A stretch of DNA of 64,000 bases from Vibrio rumoiensis (GCF_002218045.2 NZ_AP018685.1:1860001-1924000); one strand, 5' to 3'. Shown: positions 51,198-60,397, counted from the stretch's first letter. Numbers and translations: made by a program. The notes: generated from the sequence alone by a model not told the origin.

Positions 51198-51250
51198 GTT
51201 GATACAACTCCTGAAAATAGATCTAAAGCCGTACGCTTCAGATCTATTTT

Positions 51251-52129
51251 TTATTGAATACCAGCGTCTTTAAGTGCTTGAGTCACTATCTCTTGGCCAG
51301 ATTCTGTTAACTCTGTTAGTGGCAAGCGTAAATAACCTTCAGCAATCAAACCAAGCTTATGTGCTGCCCATTTTACTGGGATAGGGCTAGATTCAATAAA
51401 TAAATTTTTATGTAATGGCATCAGCTTTTGATTAATTGCATCCGCTTCATCTAACTGGCCTTCTGCAGCAAGTTTAAACATTTTCGCCATTTCCGCCGCA
51501 GCGATGTTGTTGGTTACCGAAATAACACCATTACCACCACGTTTAACAAAATCTAAGCCTGTGGCATCGTCACCACTTAGTAAGATGAATTCTTCGCCAC
51601 AAAGTTCACGAAATTTATCCACTCGAGATAAATCACCAGTTGCATCTTTAATCCCAACGATTTTATCTAATTGAGATAAACGACCAACGGTCTCTGGCAA
51701 CAGATCAACGCCTGTACGCCCCGGAACATTATAAAGAATAACGGGTACTTCGCTAACCGCAGCAATCGCTTTATAATGTTGGTATAAACCTTCTTGGGTC
51801 GGCTTATTATAATACGGTGTCACACTTAAACACCCTGCAACACCAGAATCATTTAGCAAACGACTGAATGTCACCGCTTCATGAGTGGCATTAGCACCTG
51901 TACCAGCAATAATAGGGATCCTTCCTGCTGCAAACTCCACCGTTTTATTCACAACTTTGACATGTTCTTCAACGGTTAACGTCGCTGACTCGCCAGTTGT
52001 TCCAACCGCAACGATACCGCTTGAACCTGATTCAATATGGTATTCCACTAGTTTTTTAAGGCTATCATAATCGACTTCATCGAGATGATTAAAAGGCGTA
52101 ACTAGTGCAACTATGCTTCCTGAGAACAT
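51251..52129 (-). CDS. dapA: 4-Hydroxy-tetrahydrodipicolinate synthase
   Basis: DapA condenses pyruvate with aspartate semialdehyde, the first committed step of lysine and DAP synthesis. Starting at 52129 the protein has 292 residues, as in E. coli, with GGAGAGAAG upstream. The pyruvate Schiff-base lysine is in VGIKDATGD near residue 161, and the substrate motif GTTGESATL near 43. A longer frame to 52210 would read through a repeat element and adds 27 residues of no family likeness. That element begins only 24 bp upstream of the start. Confidence 0.97.
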   Translation of the reverse strand: MFSGSIVALVTPFNHLDEVDYDSLKKLVEYHIESGSSGIVAVGTTGESATLTVEEHVKVVNKTVEFAAGRIPIIAGTGANATHEAVTFSRLLNDSGVAGCLSVTPYYNKPTQEGLYQHYKAIAAVSEVPVILYNVPGRTGVDLLPETVGRLSQLDKIVGIKDATGDLSRVDKFRELCGEEFILLSGDDATGLDFVKRGGNGVISVTNNIAAAEMAKMFKLAAEGQLDEADAINQKLMPLHKNLFIESSPIPVKWAAHKLGLIAEGYLRLPLTELTESGQEIVTQALKDAGIQ

Positions 52130-52152
52130 GCTTCTCTCCTTATGAAATTCGA

Positions 52153-52433
52153 TATACCCAAGTGACTTCAAGATACACAATTCAGAGCTATCCCCCAAAC
52201 CTTTAGGCAAGGAAGATTAGCGAAGGAATAGCACCTTTCACACCAATCTGACGCTGCCTGTCTCTTATAAAAAAGAAGAGGTTTGGATGAAGCTCCCGAA
52301 GGACAAGTTAAAACCAACTTTATACTCCGTTAAATTGAACAGAAATAGAATCACTATGATCATGTTCAGTTTTCCTTGTCTAAAGCTGATTTTATTCTTG
52401 CTGAAACTCGTATCTTGAAGTCACTTGGGTGTA
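52153..52433. repeat. 281-bp MITE-like element between dapA and gcvR
   Basis: Terminal inverted repeats of 24 bp with one mismatch (52153-52176 and 52410-52433; core ACCCAAGTGACTTCAAG) enclose about 230 bp with no gene. The ends read TA, a form seen in small non-autonomous elements. A short relative with the same end lies at 55175-55230. The inner right arm (ATTCTTGCTGAAACTCG) also matches that copy. It sits in the dapA promoter region. Confidence 0.8.
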
Positions 52434-52624
52434 ACATGTTACTTTAACAAGCTCAATAAAGACAAGGGGCCACCTTCCCTTTCTCAACATTTAAAACGAA
52501 ATAATGACATTCGTTTACTTTCTCTATATAAAGCTCTAGATTTTATCCCTACAACATATACTTAAGTCGCCTAGTTTTATCTATGATAAGATAATCCCAT
52601 TATTTCAATTTGGACGTTGAGATT

Positions 52625-53173
52625 ATGATTCATCATCTAGTAATTACCGCTGTTGGTTCAGATAGACCTGGAATTTGCAATCGCTTAACCCAAGTCGTTA
52701 CCCATTCAGGTGGAAACATCGTCGATAGCCGTATCGCATTATTTGGTAAAGAATTTACTCTAATCATGTTGGTATCAGGTGAAACCAACGCGATTACTCG
52801 TATAGAAACCTTACTCCCTTCAATGAGCGCAGAGCACGACCTTATGGTGGTGATGAAACGAACGGCGCCGCACCAACCACCGCAATATACTTATAGAGTT
52901 GAATGTACTATTAACTCTGAAGACCGAATGGGCTTAACCGAAGCTTTTACTCAATTTTTCTCTAATCATCAGATTAATATTTCAGAATTAAGTGCTCAAA
53001 CCCAAAAAGCAGCGACGAACCAACACAATGAGCACACTGATCAGTTTCATATCTTTATTTCAGGGTTAACAGAACTTGACATCGATACGGACAAACTAAA
53101 GCAAGCATTTGAGCGATTATGTCAAACACTCTCTGTTATTGGTGACTTACAGATTCACGCTAAAGTTGATTGA
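52625..53173 (+). CDS. gcvR: Glycine cleavage system regulator GcvR
   Basis: GcvR binds GcvA and turns it into a repressor of the glycine cleavage genes when glycine is scarce. The 182-residue protein consists of two ACT domains (about 1-85 and 90-182), each a ligand-binding fold. HHLVITAVGSDRPGICNRL opens the first. I start at the ATG at 52625; a TTG five codons upstream is possible but not supported. It has the same neighbours as in E. coli: dapA on one side, bcp on the other. Confidence 0.94.
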   Translation: MIHHLVITAVGSDRPGICNRLTQVVTHSGGNIVDSRIALFGKEFTLIMLVSGETNAITRIETLLPSMSAEHDLMVVMKRTAPHQPPQYTYRVECTINSEDRMGLTEAFTQFFSNHQINISELSAQTQKAATNQHNEHTDQFHIFISGLTELDIDTDKLKQAFERLCQTLSVIGDLQIHAKVD

Positions 53174-53234
53174 ACCGTATCACTCAACGATAACTTCAGC
53201 TTAGATCCCGAAACACAGCAAAAAAGGATGACAC

Positions 53235-53705
53235 ATGCAAACATTAACGGCTGGAACTCCCGCGCCTAACTTCTCTTTACTTGATCAAGATGGCAACAGC
53301 GTTTCTTTAGGTGATTTCAAAGGTAAAAAAGTCTTATTTTACTTTTACCCAAAAGCGATGACGCCAGGTTGTACTGTTCAAGCTCAAGGACTGCGTGATA
53401 TTCAAAAAGAACTGACTGATAAAAACGTTGTTGTACTTGGTGTCAGTATTGATCCTGTAAAACGTTTAGGTAAGTTCATTGAAAGAGACAACTTAAACTT
53501 TACCTTACTCTCAGATGAGGATCACTCGGTCGCGGAACAATTTGGCGTGTGGGGCGAGAAAAAGTTTATGGGTAAAGTGTACGATGGTTTGCATCGTATT
53601 AGCTTTTTAATTGATGAAAATGGCATGATTGAACATGTCTTTAATAAATTTAAGACCAAAGACCACCATGAAGTGGTTCTTAGTTATTTAAATGACAACG
53701 CTTAA
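53235..53705 (+). CDS. bcp: Thioredoxin-dependent thiol peroxidase Bcp (1-Cys form)
   Basis: Bcp/PrxQ reduces peroxides and lipid hydroperoxides. The 156-residue protein has the peroxidatic cysteine at residue 46 in KAMTPGCTVQAQGLRD. The resolving cysteine five residues later, present in E. coli Bcp, is glutamine here, and the cysteine near residue 100 in E. coli (QVCEQFG) is replaced by alanine in SVAEQFG. There is no other cysteine, so it must work as a 1-Cys enzyme with an external thiol. It follows gcvR. Confidence 0.95.
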   Translation: MQTLTAGTPAPNFSLLDQDGNSVSLGDFKGKKVLFYFYPKAMTPGCTVQAQGLRDIQKELTDKNVVVLGVSIDPVKRLGKFIERDNLNFTLLSDEDHSVAEQFGVWGEKKFMGKVYDGLHRISFLIDENGMIEHVFNKFKTKDHHEVVLSYLNDNA

Positions 53706-53735
53706 CCCACTAAAGAGTTAAAAATATACCAAACA

Positions 53736-53772
53736 ATAATGCCCAGGTTTCATGATGAACGCTGGGCATTAT
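53736..53772. terminator. Hairpin between bcp and perM
   Basis: A perfect 11-bp stem (53736-53746 with 53762-53772) lies between the convergent genes. A T-run lies close by on the minus strand, so it fits perM; the plus-strand tail is not T-rich. Confidence 0.65.
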
Positions 53773-53820
53773 CTTAACAACAGTGAAATAAAATAATCAC
53801 TCCGTTCAATTAAATATTCA

Positions 53821-54897
53821 CTATTTAGACTCGGTTATCGATACTTCATCATTATTACTTGGCAGGGCATTCCAAACCGCTTTGACTAAAGTGGCTAATG
53901 GAATAGCAAAAAATACGCCCCAAAAGCCCCACAAACCGCCAAACACTAATACTGCAACGATAATCGCAACAGGGTGCAAATTAACCGCTTCAGAAAATAA
54001 TACTGGCACTAACACATTACCATCCAGCATTTGTACAATGCCGTAAGCGATAACTAGCCAATAAAACTGAGGAACCAATCCCCACTGGAACAATGCTACT
54101 AGTACGACAGGGACCGTCACAGCCACCGCACCAATATAAGGAATCAATACCGAAAAACCGACTGCAACAGCAAGTAATACCGGATAGCGTAATCCAAAGA
54201 CCAAAAATACGATGTAAGTTGCCACTCCCACAATCACAATCTCAACCACTTTACCGCGAATATAATTCGAGATTTGACTGTGCATCTCATCCCAAACTTT
54301 AGTCGCTAGGCGGCGATTTTGTGGCATGATCCCACTCAAGGTTGTCATTAACTCTGATTTATCTTTTAGTAAAAAGAAAATCAATAATGGCACTAGAACC
54401 AAATAAACTCCAAGAGTAGCAAGGCTCAATAGTGAAGACATGGAGCCTCGTAAAATGGCATCCCCCATACCAAGCACTTTGGTTTGTGCGTTATGCATAA
54501 TCACCTCGATAATCTGCACATCGGCTAAATCAGGGTATCGTTGTGGCAAACTCGCAATATAACTTTGGAAAGTGTTGTACATGCTTGGCATATCATTTAA
54601 CAAACTTGCGATTTGCTTCCAGATGGTGGGTACTAAGCCAAAGAATGCTAATAACATCAAACCAATAAAGGCACTAACAACCAGTAAGACACTCGCTAAA
54701 CGAGGAAGGCCTATTCTTGAAAGGTGGATAACTGGCCATTCTAATAAATAAGCCAAAACAATCGCAACGAGGAGTGGTGCAATTAAGTGACCAAAAAAGT
54801 AAATGGTAATAAAGCCAAAAAATAAAATCGCAACTAAGCTCACAGCATGTGGGTCAGAAAATTTTCTTTTATACCAACGAGCTATCATTTCAAACAT
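53821..54897 (-). CDS. perM: AI-2E family permease PerM
   Basis: A 358-residue inner-membrane protein of the AI-2 exporter (AI-2E/PerM) family with about eight membrane segments in two groups and a long cytoplasmic or amphipathic middle. The C-terminal part IPYIGAVAVTVPVVLVALFQ and DGNVLVPVLFSEAVNLHP is typical. The substrate is not known; the family name does not prove export of a signal. It is 6 bp downstream of the TusA-like gene and, like E. coli perM, next to bcp and bepA. Confidence 0.9.
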   Translation of the reverse strand: MFEMIARWYKRKFSDPHAVSLVAILFFGFITIYFFGHLIAPLLVAIVLAYLLEWPVIHLSRIGLPRLASVLLVVSAFIGLMLLAFFGLVPTIWKQIASLLNDMPSMYNTFQSYIASLPQRYPDLADVQIIEVIMHNAQTKVLGMGDAILRGSMSSLLSLATLGVYLVLVPLLIFFLLKDKSELMTTLSGIMPQNRRLATKVWDEMHSQISNYIRGKVVEIVIVGVATYIVFLVFGLRYPVLLAVAVGFSVLIPYIGAVAVTVPVVLVALFQWGLVPQFYWLVIAYGIVQMLDGNVLVPVLFSEAVNLHPVAIIVAVLVFGGLWGFWGVFFAIPLATLVKAVWNALPSNNDEVSITESK

Positions 54898-54903
54898 TCA
54901 ATC

Positions 54904-55128
54904 TTATTCCTTTTTTGTGACTAACAAAGTACATTCATCATCATGATACTGAACTTTGATGGAGTAGGGATTTTGGTTAAAATATCGGATCATATCGTTA
55001 ATTGAAGCATGATCATTCGACAATATGGTCAATGATTGATGGTTTAATAATTCGGCACCTCGTCTTTTGGCCAATAATAATGCCATCGGACAACGATAAG
55101 AACGTAAATCAAGACACTCTACTTTCAT
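54904..55128 (-). CDS. TusA/SirA-like sulfurtransferase family protein
   Basis: A 74-residue protein of the TusA/SirA/YeeD family. The conserved cysteine-proline motif is CPMALLLAKR near residue 14, in CLDLRSYRCPMALLLAK, and the cysteine is the sulfur carrier in the family. It may deliver sulfur in tRNA or cofactor work, but being beside a permease gene in an operon it need not be TusA itself. It precedes perM by 6 bp, and the short repeat at 55175-55230 lies behind its start. Confidence 0.85.
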   Translation of the reverse strand: MKVECLDLRSYRCPMALLLAKRRGAELLNHQSLTILSNDHASINDMIRYFNQNPYSIKVQYHDDECTLLVTKKE

Positions 55129-55174
55129 TTACCCATTCAATCTTTATGATAGAGTTACTAATACTCAGCGAGTA

Positions 55175-55230
55175 TATACCCAAGCAACTTCAAGATGCGA
55201 GTTTCCGTAAGAATAAAATTTTTGGGTATA
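55175..55230. repeat. 56-bp short repeat related to the MITE-like element
   Basis: It begins TATACCCAAG and ends TTTTGGGTATA, so the outer nine bases are inverted. The interior CTTCAAGATGCGAGTTTC matches the right-hand end of the element at 52153-52433 in reverse. It lies between the divergent TusA-like gene and bepA. Confidence 0.7.
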
Positions 55231-55361
55231 AATACTTTGCATAAAAAGAAACCAAGCAAGTGATTTAAGGTCTTATTCTCTGACAAATATGTTACTGAAT
55301 ATAATAAATACGCTGGGTTTACCTTTATAACGTGAATCAATTATGGATGTTGCTTAACGAT

Positions 55362-56813
55362 ATGCGCCAATTTTTTCGCACTACCGCATGCTTATGTCTT
55401 TCGACGTTATTATGCGTACAACCTATCGCCTATGCACAACAAGATCTACCGGATATAGGTACGACAGCAGCGGGCACATTGACCATTGCTCAAGAATTAG
55501 AGTATGGCGACGCGTATATGCGCATTTTACGCAGCAGTAGCCCAATTATCAGCGATCCGGTTATGGATGAATACATCACCGGATTGGGCCACCAGCTCGT
55601 TGCTAACGCCAATGATGTCAAAACACCATTTCACTTCCACCTAATTCGTGACCGCAGTGTTAACGCCTTTGCTTTTTTCGGCGGGTATGTTGTCGCGAAT
55701 ACAGGGCTATTTTTGCATGCTAACAATGAAAGTGAACTGGCCTCTGTTTTTGCTCATGAAATTTCACATATTACCCAGCGACACCTTGCTCGACATATGG
55801 AAGATCAAGCTCGACGCACCCCTTTAACTATTGCGGCATTAGTAGGCTCATTATTATTAGCGATAGCATCGCCTGAAGCTGGCATTGCCGCCGTGAATGC
55901 AACTACCGCAGGCTCAATGCAAGCAAGCATTAACTACACTCGTTCTAATGAACAAGAAGCCGACCGTTTTGGTATTGCGACTTTAGCAAGAGCCGGTTTT
56001 GATCCGGAAGGTATGCCTAATTTTTTTGGTCATTTAGCCGATCAATATCGTTATTCAAGCACGCCCCCACCGATGCTGCTCAGTCACCCTTTACCTAAGT
56101 CACGCTTAACTGAAGCACGAGATCGCGCTGGTCGTTATCCAAAAGTAAATCCATCAGTATCGTTAAATTTCCATCTGGCTCAAGCTCGTGTTATTGCTCG
56201 CTATGCTGACATCGATTTTTCACAATCCCTCAGTTGGTTTGAACGTCGATTGAAAAAAGCCACTCCTATGCTAAAACCCACTTTAGAATATGGTAAAGCA
56301 TTGGTTTATATGGATAATGGGAAACTTGACCAAGCAGAAACGATCCTAACTCGCTTATTATCCAACGACCCATACAATAACTTTTATCTCGATGCTGCGG
56401 CCGATTTATACATTCATAAAAAGCAATATGACACGGCTTTAACCTTGTTACAAAAAGGCTTAGAAAGAAAACCGGGCAACCAAGTATTAACGGTAAACTA
56501 TGCCAACGTGTTAATTGAAGCGAACCGCAACAAAGAAGCCATTAATATCTTACAAAGATACACCCATGCAAATCCGGATCAAACCGTCGGCTGGTCACTA
56601 CTAGCCGATGCTAATGGCCATCTTGCTAATGAAGCCGAACAGTTAGCAGCCCAAGCTGAATTATTTGCGCTAAGAGCGAATTGGAATAAGGCAATTAGTA
56701 ACTACACCAGAGCGAGCCAACTTGCCAAACTGGGTAGTTTAGAGCAAGCGAGATACGATGCCCGTATCGACCAGCTACGCCTTGAACAGCAGCGCTTTGC
56801 TGCTCTAAAATAA
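55362..56813 (+). CDS. bepA: Beta-barrel assembly-enhancing protease BepA
   Basis: BepA is a periplasmic M48 zinc protease and chaperone that helps assemble LptD and degrades misassembled outer-membrane proteins. At 483 residues from the ATG at 55362 it is close to E. coli BepA (487). It has a signal peptide, the zinc motif HEISH (FAHEISHITQRH), a third ligand region NEQEADRFG, and a C-terminal TPR array (about 260-483). GTG 55332 and ATG 55347 are in-frame alternatives; the later ATG gives the better signal peptide. It works with the BAM complex encoded in part by bamC here. Confidence 0.94.
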   Translation: MRQFFRTTACLCLSTLLCVQPIAYAQQDLPDIGTTAAGTLTIAQELEYGDAYMRILRSSSPIISDPVMDEYITGLGHQLVANANDVKTPFHFHLIRDRSVNAFAFFGGYVVANTGLFLHANNESELASVFAHEISHITQRHLARHMEDQARRTPLTIAALVGSLLLAIASPEAGIAAVNATTAGSMQASINYTRSNEQEADRFGIATLARAGFDPEGMPNFFGHLADQYRYSSTPPPMLLSHPLPKSRLTEARDRAGRYPKVNPSVSLNFHLAQARVIARYADIDFSQSLSWFERRLKKATPMLKPTLEYGKALVYMDNGKLDQAETILTRLLSNDPYNNFYLDAAADLYIHKKQYDTALTLLQKGLERKPGNQVLTVNYANVLIEANRNKEAINILQRYTHANPDQTVGWSLLADANGHLANEAEQLAAQAELFALRANWNKAISNYTRASQLAKLGSLEQARYDARIDQLRLEQQRFAALK

Positions 56814-56838
56814 TCATAGATAATAATAAGGAAATACC

Positions 56839-57189
56839 ATGTCAGTCGTTATTTATCACAACCCTCGCTGCTCAAAAAGCCGTCAAACATTAGAGCTATT
56901 AACCGACAAAGGCATCGAGCCTCAAGTGGTTAAATACCTAGAAGAAACACCCGATGCGGATACGCTTAAAACCTTATTTAAACAATTAGGTTTATCGAAT
57001 GTTCGAGAGATGATGCGTACTAAAGAAGATATCTATCAATCGTTAAATTTATCGGATAATAACTTAACCGAAGACGATTTATTCCAAGCAATGGTTGAAA
57101 ACCCAAAACTCATTGAGCGCCCTATCGTCGTAGCCAATGGCCAAGCTCGACATGGTCGCCCACCAGAACAAGTCCTTGAAATCCTATGA
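56839..57189 (+). CDS. arsC: Arsenate reductase-like protein (YfgD/ArsC family)
   Basis: A 116-residue thioredoxin-fold reductase of the glutaredoxin-linked ArsC type. The catalytic cysteine is in YHNPRCSKSRQT at residue 11, and arginines of the anion pocket are in ERPIVVANGQARHGRPPE near the C-terminus. Such proteins reduce arsenate to arsenite with glutathione, but without an ars operon nearby the substrate may differ. It overlaps the next gene by 4 bp. Confidence 0.9.
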   Translation: MSVVIYHNPRCSKSRQTLELLTDKGIEPQVVKYLEETPDADTLKTLFKQLGLSNVREMMRTKEDIYQSLNLSDNNLTEDDLFQAMVENPKLIERPIVVANGQARHGRPPEQVLEIL

Positions 57190-57803
57190 TTCAATCTAGT
57201 CTAACGCCTAGTACGATTACGATTATTGTGTTGTACCATAGTCGACATGGTACAACGCAACAACTCGCCCGTCATATTGCTCGCGGAATTGAATCGGTAG
57301 AACACTGCCAAGCCTCACTTCGCACAGTCGCAGACATCAACCCAGATGACGCTCACCCTACAGCGGATCCAATCATCGAAATAAAAGAATTGAAGCTATG
57401 TGATGGATTAGCGATTGGTAGCCCTGTTTGGTTTGGCAATATGAGTGCGGCAATGAAACACTTTTGGGATCAAACCACCTCTCTCTGGATCAGTGGCGAT
57501 CTTATAGATAAGCCTGCTTGCGTTTTTACCTCTTCTTCATCACCTCATGGCGGTCAAGAAACCACCCAGCAATCGATGATGCTACCCTTACTCCATCACG
57601 GCATGATGATAATGGGCCTCCCCTATTCGGAACCCAATCTGCACACTAGCTTTAAAGGCGGAACGCCCTATGGTGCAAGTTCAATATCAAAGCAAGGGCA
57701 TAGCGGGTTAGATAAACAAGTGACTGAACTAGCATTTGCACAAGGCCAACGTTTAGCAAAAGCGGCTTTAGCCTTATCATCGATCAATAACTCATTTCCT
57801 TAA
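57186..57803 (+). CDS. WrbA-like flavoprotein / NAD(P)H oxidoreductase
   Basis: A 205-residue flavodoxin-fold protein. The phosphate loop is LYHSRHGTTQQLARHI near residue 17, followed by GSPVWFGNMSAAMKHFWDQT and FTSSSSPHGGQETT, as in WrbA-type NAD(P)H:quinone oxidoreductases. The flavin and substrate are inferred from the family. It overlaps arsC in an ATGA and precedes the DUF2069 gene, forming a three-gene operon; co-expression with arsC suggests a link to redox protection. Confidence 0.87.
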   Translation: MIQSSLTPSTITIIVLYHSRHGTTQQLARHIARGIESVEHCQASLRTVADINPDDAHPTADPIIEIKELKLCDGLAIGSPVWFGNMSAAMKHFWDQTTSLWISGDLIDKPACVFTSSSSPHGGQETTQQSMMLPLLHHGMMIMGLPYSEPNLHTSFKGGTPYGASSISKQGHSGLDKQVTELAFAQGQRLAKAALALSSINNSFP

Positions 57804-57815
57804 GAAACGGATTTT

Positions 57816-58250
57816 ATGACACAATCTTCAGTAACCTCGCCTTTATTCACCCGATACCTTGCCTTATTAAGCTACTTTGGTTTGCTTTTTTGGGTGCTGG
57901 CATGGCATGGGCTCATCTCACCTCATCCAGACTTAAACCCATTAGCTGTCACCATAGGTTGGTGTATTCCTCTGCTGTTACCTTTTGTTGGCATTATGAA
58001 GGGTAAACCTTATACCCATGCTTGGGCGAATTTCATTTTGATGTTTTATTTTTTGCATTCGCTCACCATCTTATACATCGATAATGGTGAACGTTTGCTG
58101 GCAGCCATCGAACTGATCCTCACCAGTATCAATTTTGTTGGTAATATTCTTTATGCACGCCACAAGGGCAAAGCATTAGGGCTCAAACTCACTCGACTTT
58201 CAGAAGTAGAGAAACAAGAAAAAGCCAAGTTTGAAGGCACTCATAAATAA
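57816..58250 (+). CDS. DUF2069 membrane protein
   Basis: A 144-residue inner-membrane protein with about four hydrophobic segments, including LALLSYFGLLFWVLAWHGLI and IGWCIPLLLPFVGIM, and a basic C-terminal tail. It matches DUF2069, which follows wrbA-like genes in many gammaproteobacteria. No function is known. It is 12 bp after the flavoprotein gene. Confidence 0.85.
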   Translation: MTQSSVTSPLFTRYLALLSYFGLLFWVLAWHGLISPHPDLNPLAVTIGWCIPLLLPFVGIMKGKPYTHAWANFILMFYFLHSLTILYIDNGERLLAAIELILTSINFVGNILYARHKGKALGLKLTRLSEVEKQEKAKFEGTHK

Positions 58251-58261
58251 CTTATTTCTCA

Positions 58262-59176
58262 TTATTGAATAAACGCTTGAGCCATTACTTTTTGAACTTC
58301 AGTTCTCAGCCAACGGTGTGCAAGGTTATTATGTTGCCTTGCATGCCACACCATATGATATTGATAGGCCGGAGTATCCACGGGCGTATCCATCACCACA
58401 ACATCTAAATGTTCCGCCATTTTTCGAGCTAAACATCCAGGTAACGTCAACAATAAATCACTCTGCTCTATTGCATAGGGCGCGGCAGTAAAATGTGGCA
58501 TTCTCAACACAACATTACGCTTACGGCCAATTTTTGCTAACGCTAAGTCAATCGTCCCCGCTCGATCACCGCCCATCGTAATTAAAGCATGAGCACTGTG
58601 ACAATAAGCATCTAACGTTAAAGGTTGATTCGCTAAAGGATGATCTTTTCTCATCATGGTAACTAAACGATCCGGACCAAGCGCTTGAGCGTAAATATCA
58701 GCTTGTGGTTTTTGCACATCACTACTAAAACTTAAATCGGCCTCGCCAAGCGATAATTTTTCCATCATATCTGGCTGACGGTTTAAACAAGTCAATGATA
58801 CTCCTGGCGCTTGCTCAAACAAGGTTTTATAAACCGGGGGCATAAAGACTTGCGAGAAAAAATCACTCATCATTAAAGTAAAATGCGTATTGGCCTGTTT
58901 TGGGTCAAATGCAGCAGGATTCAATAAGGTTTCTGCATGCTGCAATAAACAATCTAATGATGTCGACATTTCAATTGTGCGCTCAGTCGGCAGTAATCCG
59001 CCCTTTGTTCTAACAAAAAGTGGATCGCCAAATTGATGACGCAAACGTTGTAAGGTGCGACTCATAGCAGACTGAGTAATGTTGAGTTGTAAAGCCGCTT
59101 TGGTGACACTTTTGGTTCGTATCAACGCTTGTAGTGCGACCAACAAATTGAGGTCGACTTGGTTTAACTTATTCAT
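58262..59176 (-). CDS. LysR-type transcriptional regulator
   Basis: A 304-residue LysR-family protein. The N-terminal helix-turn-helix is KSVTKAALQLNITQSAMSRTLQRLR (residues 23-47 by position), and the effector domain is about 90-300. Its target and ligand are unknown. It lies back-to-back with the CurA-like reductase gene, 111 bp between starts, and LysR regulators commonly control such divergent neighbours. Confidence 0.9.
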   Translation of the reverse strand: MNKLNQVDLNLLVALQALIRTKSVTKAALQLNITQSAMSRTLQRLRHQFGDPLFVRTKGGLLPTERTIEMSTSLDCLLQHAETLLNPAAFDPKQANTHFTLMMSDFFSQVFMPPVYKTLFEQAPGVSLTCLNRQPDMMEKLSLGEADLSFSSDVQKPQADIYAQALGPDRLVTMMRKDHPLANQPLTLDAYCHSAHALITMGGDRAGTIDLALAKIGRKRNVVLRMPHFTAAPYAIEQSDLLLTLPGCLARKMAEHLDVVVMDTPVDTPAYQYHMVWHARQHNNLAHRWLRTEVQKVMAQAFIQ

Positions 59177-59287
59177 AATATGACTTTAACTCATTTTGGT
59201 AATTATCAATATGCATTAGGAATATATTACGTTTCTCGCTATTCTAACAACATAAAATTTCAGCCAATCAATTTGATAGAGGTTCCA

Positions 59288-60298
59288 ATGCATATTCAAA
59301 GTAAAGGTTACGCCTTGAAACAGCGCCCAGCAGGCATGCCAACTCAAGAGTGTTTTGAATTACAAACTGAAATCATCAGCGAAATTTCTGACGGTCAATT
59401 CATCATCAAAAACCTTTGGTTATCGGTTGATCCGTACATGCGTGGCCGAATGACTGATGCTGACAGCTATGTGCCGCCTTTCCAACTTGGCGAATTAATG
59501 CAAGGTTCTGCGATTGGTGAAGTGATTGCATCTAAACACCCAGATTTTCAGGTAGGTGATAAAGTCAACAGTATGTTGGGTTGGCGTGAATACGCTGTCT
59601 CAACTGGAGAGATGGTACAAAAACTGCCACAAACCACACTTCCCGATCAAAGCTTTCTTGGTGTTGCTGGCATGCCAGGTTTAACCGCTTGGGTTGGCCT
59701 AAATATCATTGGTGAGCTAAAAGAAGGTGAAACCGTATTAGTTTCTGCCGCTTCTGGCGCCGTAGGGAGCCTTGTCTGCCAATTTGCTAAGCTAAAAGGC
59801 TGTCGTGTTATTGGAAGTGCAGGCAGCAATGAAAAAGTAGAGTGGTTAAAATCACTTGGCGTCGATGGCGTCATCAACTACAAAGATTATTCTAATGCTG
59901 CTGAACTTGAAGCGGCGCTGGCAAAGTATTGTCCTGAAGGCGTAGATGTGTGCTACGAAAACGTCGGCGGCGATCACTTAGAAGCCGCATTAAACTTATT
60001 AAATCGTTATGGCCGCATGAGTGTTTGCGGAATGATTGATTTATATAACCTAGAAGATGCTAAAGCAGGTCCTAATAATCTGGCGAATATCGTCAAAAAG
60101 AGCTTACGCATTCAAGGTTTCATCGTGTCTGATCATTGGGAACATTACCCAAGCTACGTTGCCCAATTAACTCAATGGGTTGAGCAAGGAAAAATCAGCT
60201 GGAAAGAAACCACGCGCCAAGGAATCGAAGCCGCCCCAGATGCTTTCCTTGGGTTATTCAAAGGTGAGAACATCGGTAAGATGCTGATCCAGCTATAA
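59288..60298 (+). CDS. NADP-dependent MDR oxidoreductase, CurA/YncB-like
   Basis: A 336-residue medium-chain reductase of the leukotriene B4 dehydrogenase / CurA type. It lacks zinc ligands. The dinucleotide motif VSAASGAVGSLVCQFAKLKG is near residue 150, and DPYMRGRM near 50. Such enzymes reduce activated double bonds with NADPH; the substrate here is unknown. I start it at the ATG at 59288 behind AGAGGTT; a longer frame from 59180 would overlap the LysR promoter and adds 36 unrelated residues. It is divergent from the LysR gene. Confidence 0.88.
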   Translation: MHIQSKGYALKQRPAGMPTQECFELQTEIISEISDGQFIIKNLWLSVDPYMRGRMTDADSYVPPFQLGELMQGSAIGEVIASKHPDFQVGDKVNSMLGWREYAVSTGEMVQKLPQTTLPDQSFLGVAGMPGLTAWVGLNIIGELKEGETVLVSAASGAVGSLVCQFAKLKGCRVIGSAGSNEKVEWLKSLGVDGVINYKDYSNAAELEAALAKYCPEGVDVCYENVGGDHLEAALNLLNRYGRMSVCGMIDLYNLEDAKAGPNNLANIVKKSLRIQGFIVSDHWEHYPSYVAQLTQWVEQGKISWKETTRQGIEAAPDAFLGLFKGENIGKMLIQL

Positions 60299-60397
60299 TG
60301 TATTTTCAGCATCACCCCGTATCCAGCATTCTACACGTTATACAAATTCAATAACGTCGCTTTCAAGCAAAAGCGACGATTTACTCGGGAGCAATAA

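Noticed and set aside
55158..55340. 60-codon minus-strand frame upstream of bepA
   Set aside because: It reads through the short repeat and the bepA start region without a ribosome binding site.
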